Below are positions 21,916 to 28,592 of a stretch of DNA of 38,347 nucleotides, in pieces. The stretch comes from a virus: positions 1-38,347 of IMG/VR virus record IMGVR_UViG_3300036985_000997; one strand, 5' to 3'. Position numbers and translations under genes: made by a program. The notes under the pieces are model-generated. The model did no database searches, was not told where the DNA came from, and was given only the letters and a program-made list of their open reading frames with translations. Within the stretch, counting starts at the first letter, position 1. Each line of letters begins with the position of its first letter.

Positions 21916-22575
21916 CTATGCGGCCAAGCGCAGATTTATAACCCGGTGGCGCGAACCGTGGGCCGGGAATGCCACAATGGCCGCGCGCTGGCGCTGGCAC
22001 AACTGGCACGTGGCGCATGAGACATCGTCGCGCTGGGTGGCTGGGCAGATCACCACCGGGCGGCCCTTAGGTGTGGTGGTGTTTTTAGTGGTGGTCGATG
22101 GCACCACCACCACCACCGGCCCGCATTCAGTATCGGCCAGGGTATCGGCATCGATTAGATCATTGGCCGATAGATTGACTGTAAACCCCCAAGCATTCGC
22201 GTGTTTGATCCAGGCCAGGCTTGCAGCATCGCGATGGTGCGAATAGGTAAAGCCCCGGCGGCCAGCATTGGCCGCGACCAATTGGCCTAATTTGATAGCA
22301 TCGATGGTGCCGCCAGCTTGGGGCAGATCGCCCGCTTGATTGTGCCGCCACAATTGGCCATCGGGCAGCGCTGCGATTGATTGGGTGAATTGGCCCCATG
22401 TGGTGCCGCGTGTGCCGTTGGAGACGGCCGCCCAGTGCAGCGCAAGCGGCCCGCTGGCCGCGTAGCATTCTGCGCGCATCGCGCAATTGGTGGGGCATGA
22501 GCTTTTTTCGGTGGTGCTTACGGGTATCGGGCCGGTTTTCACATTGGCGCTTTTAGGTGTGAGGTGAACGTTCAT
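21916..22575 (-). CDS. Cys-rich phage protein (219 aa), DUF7227/gp37-gp68-like, function unknown
   Basis: The protein starts MNVHLTPKSANVKTGPIPVSTTEKSSCPTNCAMRAECYA, with three Cys in a CPxxCxxxxxCYA arrangement, and ends with another cluster, CPATQRDDVSCATCQLCQRQRA. The middle reads AGDLPQAGGTIDAIKLGQLVAANAGRRGFTYSHHRD. I recall this family in other phages, and the N-terminal Cys pattern resembles the gp37/gp68-type proteins that are distantly radical-SAM-like; neither assignment is certain. The two clusters probably bind metal. It is coupled to the upstream 85-residue gene by an ATGA overlap. Confidence 0.65.
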   Translation of the reverse strand: MNVHLTPKSANVKTGPIPVSTTEKSSCPTNCAMRAECYAASGPLALHWAAVSNGTRGTTWGQFTQSIAALPDGQLWRHNQAGDLPQAGGTIDAIKLGQLVAANAGRRGFTYSHHRDAASLAWIKHANAWGFTVNLSANDLIDADTLADTECGPVVVVVPSTTTKNTTTPKGRPVVICPATQRDDVSCATCQLCQRQRAAIVAFPAHGSRHRVINLRLAA

Positions 22576-22829
22576 TTTTTGCCCTTAAGAATAGTTGCAA
22601 GATAGGTTTTTGTCGGCTCCACGCATGGCGCGTTGACATACCGGCCAGAATAATTGGTGCCTGTCCACCGACTATCGTTTTCAAAAACGAAATCGTCATA
22701 GCCTAGCGCGGCGCGGATCGCTGCGGCGCTGGTACTAAAGCGCGCCATTAGATCAGCCACAAAAACGTGCTTATGGGTTTCAATATACGCGCTTAGCACA
22801 AAAGCGCGGATATCTTCGGCTTTGCTCAT
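22572..22829 (-). CDS. Small HTH-like protein (85 aa)
   Basis: The product MSKAEDIRAFVLSAYIETHK... contains VFVADLMARFSTSAAAIRAALG (residues 22-43), a plausible winged-helix or HTH segment, followed by NDSRWTGTNYSGRYVNAP and a basic tail (KGKK). It may bind DNA; no further assignment is possible. It is second in the minus-strand block under the promoter at 23067-23094 and overlaps the Cys-rich gene by ATGA. Confidence 0.65.
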   Translation of the reverse strand: MSKAEDIRAFVLSAYIETHKHVFVADLMARFSTSAAAIRAALGYDDFVFENDSRWTGTNYSGRYVNAPCVEPTKTYLATILKGKK

Positions 22830-22837
22830 GGCGCGCT

Positions 22838-23020
22838 TTAGATGATGAATTCGGGGTTGTCTGTCACGCCCAGGTCGAGGGCAATTGCCATAATTTCATT
22901 GTGACTTTTCGCAGTGCGCGCAGATCGAATGAGCATTGACAGTGCGCGCGCGACATAATTTGCGCCAAAGTGCTGCATTTTGAGGGTGATCGCAACCTCA
23001 CGTTTTTCTGATTTTGTCAT
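22838..23020 (-). CDS. First gene of the minus-strand block (60 aa)
   Basis: The 60-residue product (MTKSEKREVAITLKMQHFGANYVARALSMLIRSARTAKSH...) is basic and helical, with a C-terminal IMAIALDLGVTDNPEFII. AAGGA lies eight bases before the ATG, and a strong sigma70-like promoter is 50 bases upstream. Function unknown; as the first gene of an early-type block it could act against host functions, but that is only inferred from position. Confidence 0.7.
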   Translation of the reverse strand: MTKSEKREVAITLKMQHFGANYVARALSMLIRSARTAKSHNEIMAIALDLGVTDNPEFII

Positions 23021-23042
23021 GGTGTTTTTCCTTTACTTTACT

Positions 23043-23062
23043 GCATGGCGATGTTGCCATGC
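23043..23062. promoter_or_regulatory. Inverted repeat in the 5' leader of the minus block
   Basis: GCATGGC (23043-23049) and GCCATGC (23056-23062) are perfect inverted copies with a 6-base spacer, placed just downstream of the -10 box of the minus promoter. It could be a repressor site near the transcription start or a leader hairpin close to the first ribosome-binding site. Confidence 0.5.
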
Positions 23063-23066
23063 CTGT

Positions 23067-23094
23067 ATTGTAAGGGAATCTCTTACGCTGTCAA
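23067..23094 (-). promoter_or_regulatory. Sigma70-type promoter of the minus-strand block
   Basis: In minus-strand sense, TTGACA (23094-23089) is separated by 16 bases from TACAAT (23072-23067). The -35 box is the full consensus and the -10 box differs in one base. The first gene starts at 23020. A near-palindrome occupies the spacer. This is the clearest host-type promoter in the window. Confidence 0.78.
23070..23086. promoter_or_regulatory. Operator-like 17-bp near-palindrome inside the promoter spacer
   Basis: GTAAGGGAATCTCTTAC is symmetric except for one mismatched pair and the central base, with perfect 5-bp ends (GTAAG/CTTAC). Its length and position between -35 and -10 are those of lambdoid-type operators. 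The protein that would bind is not identified; the HTH-bearing products at 22572-22829 and 11036-11371 are candidates. Confidence 0.55.
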
Positions 23095-23104
23095 CATTTA
23101 TTTT

Positions 23105-23121
23105 CTAGGTGTTTACCCTTA
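23105..23121. repeat. 17-base element shared with the polymerase gene (inverted)
   Basis: CTAGGTGTTTACCCTTA is the exact reverse complement of 17896-17912 inside the DNA polymerase gene. It lies just upstream of the -35 box of the minus promoter, where a regulator site is expected. Confidence 0.5.
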
Positions 23122-23209
23122 GTTGACTAAAATTGTGGGCACCTATCGCGGCGCTTTGTAGGTACTGGCGTTTTTATGCGGTTGTCCAATGGGGGCGATT
23201 AGATGTGGG

Positions 23210-23287
23210 TCATATTGTCATTAAAAACATCTTAAGTTATCTAAACCTTACATTTCACATTATGAAATCTTACAATACTTACAATAT
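23210..23287. other. AT-rich segment of the non-coding control region
   Basis: About 78 bases here are strongly AT-rich compared with the neighbouring genes and contain short repeats: CTTACAATA occurs twice in tandem (about 23266-23283), and TTTCACATTATGAAA is an inverted repeat. It lies between the minus promoter and the repeat arrays. A DNA-unwinding segment of an origin is the favoured reading. Confidence 0.5.
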
Positions 23288-23382
23288 GGGGTAGAGCGAT
23301 TTGAAAACGCTGTTTTGGGTGCCCACACTGCCCACCGCACACAAGCGCTGTATTTTGCACGATGCACCATGGCCGCACTGTC

Positions 23383-23500
23383 AACGCAAGCCATGCAGTC
23401 CGGTTGGCACTGCCAACACTGCCAACACTGGCGCAAGGGTTAACGCAAGCCTTGCGATCCGGTTGGCACTGCCAACACTGCCAACACTGCCAACGCTGCC
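23383..23500. repeat. Two-copy 59-bp-period direct repeat
   Basis: Copies start at 23383 and 23442; the first 48 bases agree at 45 positions. Each contains GTTGGCACTGCCAAC, a short perfect hairpin, and tandem 9-base CTGCCAACA units (two in the first copy, four counting variants in the second). The repeat makes spurious long low-complexity open frames on both strands, which I do not accept as genes. Confidence 0.75.
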
Positions 23501-23515
23501 AGGCACAAACCCTTG

Positions 23516-23610
23516 CCAATCTGACTAGCATTACCATTACCAATCTGACTAGCATTACCCTTGCCATTTTGACTAGGGTTTTCTTGCCATTTTGACTAGG
23601 ATTTCAGCCG
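23516..23610. repeat. Four 23-24-bp iterons with core YTGACTAG
   Basis: Four consecutive units of the form CCAWTYTGACTAGSRTT... have cores at 23521, 23545, 23569 and 23592, spaced 24, 24 and 23 bases. The first two units are nearly identical, the last two diverge outside the core. Regular spacing near two helical turns in a non-coding region next to an AT-rich stretch is the classic layout of initiator-binding iterons. A related TTGACTA occurs at 23123. Confidence 0.72.
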
Positions 23611-23611
23611 A

Positions 23612-23629
23612 GGGGGGGGAGGGGTAGGG
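23612..23629 (+). other. G-rich tract with quadruplex potential
   Basis: G8-A-G4-TA-G3 provides four runs of three or more G within 18 bases. It sits directly after the iterons and about 95 bases before the terminase small-subunit gene. Confidence 0.55.
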
Positions 23630-23722
23630 CCGAGCGATTGGGCCAACGTAAACGGAGGGGCCACAAACAAAATTTTTTTAATATAAAATCTACGCACACG
23701 CCGCCCAGGCGCAGGAGAACAA

Positions 23723-24133
23723 ATGTTCAAGTCACTGCCGCTCACTGTCCGACACGTCCAAGCGACTGAATCGCGCTTGCAGGCGATATACGACGCTGCC
23801 AAGCTGGGGCTCAAAGGCGACACGCTGGCGCTAGCCTCTGGAATGCGGCCTGAAGAGTACCGGCACCTATGCCAATTTGACGCGCTGGCCGAGATGGCCG
23901 CGATCAAAGGCAAAGCTGACGGCGAACGCGAGATGGCCGACGTGCTGCACAAAGCTGCCAGAGAGGGCGATGCCAAGGCGGCGCTTGAGATACTCAAGCA
24001 CCAGCACGGCTGGGTAGCCAAGCAGTCCATCACGGTGGACATTGACCAGCGCATATCCATCACGCAGGCGCTGCAAGAAGCAGAGATGCGCGTCATTGAG
24101 GTAGTCGATGCAGTCCACCAGATACAGCGCTGA
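23723..24133 (+). CDS. Terminase small subunit
   Basis: The 136-residue helical protein begins with a helical segment (VRHVQATESRLQAIYDAAKLG) and an HTH-like unit (LKGDTLALASGMRPEEYRHLCQFD, residues 30-53), followed by MADVLHKAAREGDAKAALEILKHQHGWVAKQ, typical of small terminase subunits that recognise the packaging site and recruit the large subunit. The C-terminus overlaps the large-subunit gene by 26 bases. GGAG six bases before the ATG supports the start. The packaging site is normally in or near this gene; none can be picked out by eye. Confidence 0.8.
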   Translation: MFKSLPLTVRHVQATESRLQAIYDAAKLGLKGDTLALASGMRPEEYRHLCQFDALAEMAAIKGKADGEREMADVLHKAAREGDAKAALEILKHQHGWVAKQSITVDIDQRISITQALQEAEMRVIEVVDAVHQIQR

Positions 24134-25631
24134 AGACGAACAGGAATTGATGGCGCGTCTGTGGACGCCGCGCATCAAGGACAACCCGCTCAATTTTGTG
24201 GCTTTGGTATTTCCGTGGGGCGTCAAAGGCACGCCGCTGGAGAACTTCAAGGGGCCGCGCAAGTGGCAACGCGAGGTGCTGCAAGACATCGCCGAGCATA
24301 TCGAAGCGAACAAAGGGCTGCTGGACTACAACGTGCTGCAAGCGGCTATCTCGTCTGGGCGCGGTATTGGCAAGTCGGCGCTGGTTAGTTGGATCACGAT
24401 TTGGATGTTGGCGACCCGCATTGGGTCTACGACCATCATCTCGGCCAACAGTGAGTCCCAACTCAGAAGTATCACCTGGGCTGAGATTACCAAGTGGCTG
24501 GCGATGGCAATTAACAGCCACTGGTTTGAGGTAAGCGCCACCAGAGTGATGCCCGCCAAGTGGCTGACTGAACTGGTCGAGCGGGACTTGAAAAAGGGCA
24601 CCAGGTACTGGGGCGTCGAGGGGCGGTTGTGGTCAGCGGAGAACCCCGACGCCTACGCGGGTGTGCATAACTACGACGGCGTGCTGGTGGTGTTCGACGA
24701 GGCGTCCGGTATAGACGACACGATCTGGGCGGTAACAGCGGGCTTCTTTACGGAGAACACGCCCAACCGCTTCTGGCTGGCGTTCTCCAACCCCCGGCGC
24801 AACACTGGGTACTTCTACGAGGCGTTCAACTCCAAGCGGGCGTTTTGGAAAACCAAGGTGGTAGACGCGCGCACGGTAGAGGGTACGGACAAACAGGTCT
24901 ACGAGCGGATCATCCAAGAGTACGGGCCGGACTCCTCACAGTCGCACGTCGAGGTCTACGGGATGTTTCCAAGCGCGGGGGACGATCAGTTCATCGGCTC
25001 GGACATAGTGGACGAGGCTATGAAGCGGGAGAAGTACAAAGACCTGTCAGCACCCATCGTCATTGGTGTTGATCCGGCGCGCTACGGCGCGGACGCTACG
25101 GTCATCGCGGTGCGCCAGGGCAGGGATATTATTAACATAACGCGGCACCGGGGCGACGATACGATGACGGTGGTGGGGTATGTGATCGACGCGATTGAGG
25201 AATATAAGCCGACCCTGGTGGTGATCGACGAGGGCGGGTTGGGGGCTGGGATTGTGGACAGGCTCAAGGAGCAGCGGTACAAGATAAAGGGTGTGAACTT
25301 TGGAAATAAGGCCAAAAACCCGATAATGTACGGAAATATGAGAGCGCAGATGTGGGGTGAGATGCGGGAGTGGTTGAAATCTGCTAGTATCCCGACCGAC
25401 AGGTTTTTAAAGACGGATTTAATTTCGCCTAAGATGAAGCCTGATTCACGTGGAACAATTTTCTTGGAGAGCAAGAAAGAAATGAAAGCACGGGGTTTAG
25501 CATCACCAGACGCAGCGGACGCTATATGCGTGACGTTTGCTTTTCCTGTGGCTCACCGCGAGTATACTGAGCCCACCCGCCGCTATAACGCTCAAGACGG
25601 CGCAATGCACACATCATGGATGGGCTCATGA
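24108..25631 (+). CDS. Terminase large subunit
   Basis: The 507-residue packaging motor has an ATPase with Walker A SGRGIGKS (83-90), Walker B VLVVFDEAS (192-200, D197/E198) and coupling motif LAFSNPR, and an RNase H-like nuclease with D322 (IGVDPARYG), D374 (VVIDEGGLG) and a late acidic motif (SPDAADAICVTFA). It cuts concatemeric DNA and pumps it into the prohead. Its family and the P22-like portal suggest headful packaging, consistent with a circularly permuted assembly. The stop overlaps the next start (ATGA). Confidence 0.95.
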   Translation: MQSTRYSAEDEQELMARLWTPRIKDNPLNFVALVFPWGVKGTPLENFKGPRKWQREVLQDIAEHIEANKGLLDYNVLQAAISSGRGIGKSALVSWITIWMLATRIGSTTIISANSESQLRSITWAEITKWLAMAINSHWFEVSATRVMPAKWLTELVERDLKKGTRYWGVEGRLWSAENPDAYAGVHNYDGVLVVFDEASGIDDTIWAVTAGFFTENTPNRFWLAFSNPRRNTGYFYEAFNSKRAFWKTKVVDARTVEGTDKQVYERIIQEYGPDSSQSHVEVYGMFPSAGDDQFIGSDIVDEAMKREKYKDLSAPIVIGVDPARYGADATVIAVRQGRDIINITRHRGDDTMTVVGYVIDAIEEYKPTLVVIDEGGLGAGIVDRLKEQRYKIKGVNFGNKAKNPIMYGNMRAQMWGEMREWLKSASIPTDRFLKTDLISPKMKPDSRGTIFLESKKEMKARGLASPDAADAICVTFAFPVAHREYTEPTRRYNAQDGAMHTSWMGS

Positions 25632-25879
25632 AAAAAGTATCTCTTAGTGTCGGACGCGGCGAGAAGCTGCCCACATCCAAAGGCGCTGGCCTGACCGCCA
25701 AGGGCCGTGAAAAGTACAATGCCGCAACCGGCTCCAATCTCAAAGCGCCAGCCCCAAATCCCAAGACCAAGGCAGATCAAGGCCGCAAGGATTCATTTTG
25801 TGCAAGAATGGGCGCTGTAGCGGCCAACGCCAAAGACGGCGAACGCGCTAAAGCTGCTCTTAAACGATGGAAGTGCTAA
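25628..25879 (+). CDS. Small basic phage protein (83 aa), DUF6321-like
   Basis: From the ATG at 25628 (ATGA overlap with the terminase stop) the product begins MKKVSLSVGRGEKLPTSKGAGL and ends KDGERAKAALKRWKC. The pattern 'LP..KGaGLT.KGreKYN..tGsnL.aP' and the C-terminal 'KRWxC' recur in small genes between terminase and portal of many podoviruses and of marine phages. It is strongly basic and may bind DNA or RNA; the function is unproven. Confidence 0.78.
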   Translation: MKKVSLSVGRGEKLPTSKGAGLTAKGREKYNAATGSNLKAPAPNPKTKADQGRKDSFCARMGAVAANAKDGERAKAALKRWKC

Positions 25880-25882
25880 ATC

Positions 25883-26035
25883 ATGGCTACTAAACCTGGA
25901 CTGTACGCAAACATTCACGCTAAACAGGCACGCATTAAAGCTGGCTCTGGTGAGAAAATGAACAAAGTTGGCAGTAAGGCTGCGCCTTCGGCCAAAGACT
26001 TCAAAGACTCCGCCAAGACGGCCAAGAAAAAATAA
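25883..26035 (+). CDS. Small Lys-rich protein upstream of the portal gene (50 aa)
   Basis: The frame reads MATKPGLYANIHAKQARIKAG, then SGEKMNKVGSKAAPSAKDFKDSAKTAKKK. 'KPGLYANIHAK..RI..GSGEKM.K.G.KgAPtA.dF..AAKTAK' is a pattern I know from genes just before portal genes in podoviruses. It shares a base with the portal start (TAATG). Strong positive charge and co-location with DUF6321-like gene suggest a DNA- or head-associated role; unproven. Confidence 0.78.
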   Translation: MATKPGLYANIHAKQARIKAGSGEKMNKVGSKAAPSAKDFKDSAKTAKKK

Positions 26036-28233
26036 TGGCTGATTACACAGGCATGGTGGCGGTAGGCAACGTAGCCAATGGTGGCGGTAAAAAGGACGAC
26101 GACTCCAACGTACTGGCAACCGCCCGCAGCCGTTTGGACATGGCGATATCGGCGCTGTCTGAGTCCCGCGAGGACGAGATTGACGATCTGAAGTTCTACG
26201 CTGGATCACCTGACAACCACTGGCAGTGGCCTGCTGACGTACTGGCTACCCGTGGCGCGGTGCAAGGGCAGACAATCAACGCCCGCCCGTGCCTGACCAT
26301 CAACAAACTGCCGCAGCACGTACGGCAAGTCACCAATGACCAACGGCAAAACCGCCCAACTGGCAAAGTTATTCCAGCCGATGACAAGGCCGACATCGCC
26401 GTCGCCGAAGTATTCAACGGCATGGTCAGGCATATTGAATACATCTCGGACGCAGATGTCGCTTACGACACCGCCTGCGAAAACCAAGTCTCCTACGGCG
26501 AAGGCTATATCCGAATCCTAACCGAGTATTGCGACGACAATACCTTTGACCAAGACATCAAAATTGGCCGAATCCGCAACAGTTTTTCGGTTTACATGGA
26601 TCCGGCAATCCAAGACCCTTGCGGCGCGGACGCCAAGTATTGTTTTGTAACCGAAGACATCCGCAAAGACGATTACCAGCGGATGTACCCCGACTCAGCG
26701 CCCATTACCACCCTGCAAACGCTAGGTGTGGGCGATCAGAACCTGTCTCAGTGGCTCAACGAGGACACCATTCGCGTTGCAGACTACTACTACGTCGATT
26801 ACGACAATGCAACGCTGAATTTGTACCCTGGCAACGCCACGGCTTTTGACGGGACGCCCGAAGACAAGCAATTGCGGGCCATGTATGGCAAGCCAAAGAA
26901 GTCTAGGCAGTCTGACCGGCCACGGATCAAGTATTGCAAGATAAACGGCTACGAAATCTTGGAAGAACGCGAGTGGGCGGGCAAATATATCCCCATTGTC
27001 CGCATTGTGGGCAACGAATTTGAGGTCGATGGCCGTTTGTACGTGTCGGGCTTGGTGCGAAACGCTAAAGACGCCCAGCGGATGTACAACTATTGGGTTT
27101 CACAAGAAGCCGAGATGCTGGCTTTGGCTCCAAAAGCGCCATTTATCGGCTACGGCGGTCAGTTTGAGGGCTACGAGAACCAATGGAAGACCGCCAACAC
27201 GACCAACTGGCCGTATTTGGAGGTTAATCCAGACGTTACAGACGGCGCGGGCGCTACGCTGCCACTACCCCAGCGGGCGCAGCCGCCAATGGCTTCCAGC
27301 GGGCTTTTACAGGCCAAGGCAGGCGCTTCTGAGGATATTAAAGCGTCCACCGGCCAATACAACGCTTCTTTGGGCATGACTTCCAACGAACGCAGCGGCA
27401 AGGCCATTCTGGCCCGCCAGCGCGAGGGTGATGTCGGGACGTACCACTTTGGCGACAACTTGGCCCGTGGTGTGCGGTATCTGACCCGTCAACTGATTGA
27501 TTTGATCCCCAAAATCTACGACACCCAACGCATTGCCCGCATCATTGGTGAGGACGGCGAAACCAGCATGGTCAAGATTGACCCAATGCAGCAAGAGCCG
27601 GTCAAGAAAATCATGGATCAGAACGGGATCGTGATCGACAAGATTTACAACCCTGGCGTGGGCAAATACGATGTGGTGGCTACCACCGGCCCAGGCTACG
27701 CAACCAAGCGCCAAGAGGCGTTGGAAGCAATGGGCCAACTGTTGCAAGGTAACCCCCAACTATGGCAAGTAGCCGGTGACCTGTTCGTCAAAAACATGGA
27801 TTGGCCTGGTGCCCAAGAAATGGCAAAGCGTTTTGCCAAGACCATTGATCCTAAGTTGATGAGCGATGGCGACAAGCCGCCCGAGTTGCAGGCCGCAGAG
27901 CAGCAAATTGAAGCGATGGGTCAAGAGATGGAGCAAATGCACCAGATGATCCAAAACGTCGGCAAGTCTATTGAGATGCAAGAGCAACGCCGCAAGGATT
28001 ACGAGGCTGAGATTAAGGCTTACCAAGCTGAGACACAGCGCATCACGGCTACACAAGCGGGCATGAACGAGCAGCAGATTCAAGACATTGCTATGGGCGT
28101 GGTAGCGGCTGCAATGGAGTCTAATGGTCAAATTGGCGGTATTCCTGAAATGCCAGAGCAGCAGATGGACGTGGGCATGGAAGGTATGCCTGAGATGCCG
28201 CAGCCTATGCCACCTATGGAGCAGCCACAATGA
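26035..28233 (+). CDS. Portal protein, P22 gp1-like
   Basis: The 732-residue protein matches P22-type portals: LDMAISALSESREDEIDDLKFYAG near the N-terminus, GRPCLTINKLPQHVRQVTNDQRQ-type segment (here NARPCLTINKLPQHV), ACENQVSYGEGYIRILTEY, then FSVYMDPAIQDPCGADAKYCFV, and a C-terminal Gln/Met-rich coiled coil (about 620-690) with a Met/Pro/Gln tail resembling the barrel of P22 gp1. It forms the dodecameric ring through which DNA passes. Length is like P22 gp1 (725 residues). It overlaps the next gene by four bases. Confidence 0.93.
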   Translation: MADYTGMVAVGNVANGGGKKDDDSNVLATARSRLDMAISALSESREDEIDDLKFYAGSPDNHWQWPADVLATRGAVQGQTINARPCLTINKLPQHVRQVTNDQRQNRPTGKVIPADDKADIAVAEVFNGMVRHIEYISDADVAYDTACENQVSYGEGYIRILTEYCDDNTFDQDIKIGRIRNSFSVYMDPAIQDPCGADAKYCFVTEDIRKDDYQRMYPDSAPITTLQTLGVGDQNLSQWLNEDTIRVADYYYVDYDNATLNLYPGNATAFDGTPEDKQLRAMYGKPKKSRQSDRPRIKYCKINGYEILEEREWAGKYIPIVRIVGNEFEVDGRLYVSGLVRNAKDAQRMYNYWVSQEAEMLALAPKAPFIGYGGQFEGYENQWKTANTTNWPYLEVNPDVTDGAGATLPLPQRAQPPMASSGLLQAKAGASEDIKASTGQYNASLGMTSNERSGKAILARQREGDVGTYHFGDNLARGVRYLTRQLIDLIPKIYDTQRIARIIGEDGETSMVKIDPMQQEPVKKIMDQNGIVIDKIYNPGVGKYDVVATTGPGYATKRQEALEAMGQLLQGNPQLWQVAGDLFVKNMDWPGAQEMAKRFAKTIDPKLMSDGDKPPELQAAEQQIEAMGQEMEQMHQMIQNVGKSIEMQEQRRKDYEAEIKAYQAETQRITATQAGMNEQQIQDIAMGVVAAAMESNGQIGGIPEMPEQQMDVGMEGMPEMPQPMPPMEQPQ

Positions 28234-28592
28234 CCGCCGCGCAATTAATGGGGTTACTGTTCTTAGGCCGTAATGTGGCTCACAGCGTCCACTTGAACAC
28301 CCGTAGCTATTCCAAGCACGTTGCCTTGCAGACGTTCTACGACAGTGTGATTGATGTGGCTGACGCTTTTGCCGAAGCCTACCAAGGCCGTCACGGTTTA
28401 ATTGGCCCTATCGCCATTCCAGCGGCCAAGAAAACTACAAACATCATTGAGTTCTTGCAGGCCCAGCTTGATGAAATTGAAAAAGGCCGCTACGAAGTTT
28501 GCGACAAATCTGACTCGTCAATCCAACAATTGATTGACAACATTGTTGAGTTGTACTTGACCACGCTCTATAAACTGCGCTTTTTAGCATGA
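28230..28592 (+). CDS. Helical phage protein (120 aa), DUF5856-like
   Basis: The sequence MTAAQLMGLLFLGRNVAHSVHLNTRSYSKHVALQTFYDSVIDVADAF... is all-helical with conserved-looking H18, H21, H30, E49 and Y51 (EAYQGRHGLIGPI), which is reminiscent of ferritin/Dps-type bundles; DUF5856 is the closest named family I recall. A metal- or DNA-related function in the head is possible but not shown. Position: directly after the portal, overlapping both neighbours by four bases. Confidence 0.7.
   Translation: MTAAQLMGLLFLGRNVAHSVHLNTRSYSKHVALQTFYDSVIDVADAFAEAYQGRHGLIGPIAIPAAKKTTNIIEFLQAQLDEIEKGRYEVCDKSDSSIQQLIDNIVELYLTTLYKLRFLA

Larger units (their letters stand above)
23021..23722. other. Main non-coding region: probable origin and control region
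   Basis: No credible gene is found in these 700 bases. In order they hold the leader and promoter of the minus block with two inverted repeats, a 17-base element shared with the polymerase gene, an AT-rich segment, the 59-bp repeats, the iteron array, a G-rich tract and an AT-rich stretch (TTTTTTTAATATAAAAT, about 23671-23688) that may contain the late promoter -10 element. The late terminase genes start at 23723. A replication origin is inferred from the combination of iterons and AT-rich DNA. Confidence 0.6.

Noticed and set aside
23241-23595. Open frames on both strands through the repeat region (proteins rich in WQCWQC or TLPTLP)
   Set aside because: They arise from the 9-base and 59-base DNA repeats; no start signals and no protein-like composition outside the repeats.
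23516-23610. CRISPR-like array
   Set aside because: The 24-base units are directly adjacent with no unique spacers; they are iterons, not a CRISPR array, and no cas gene is near. The Cas4-like gene at 15035 is a common phage replication nuclease.
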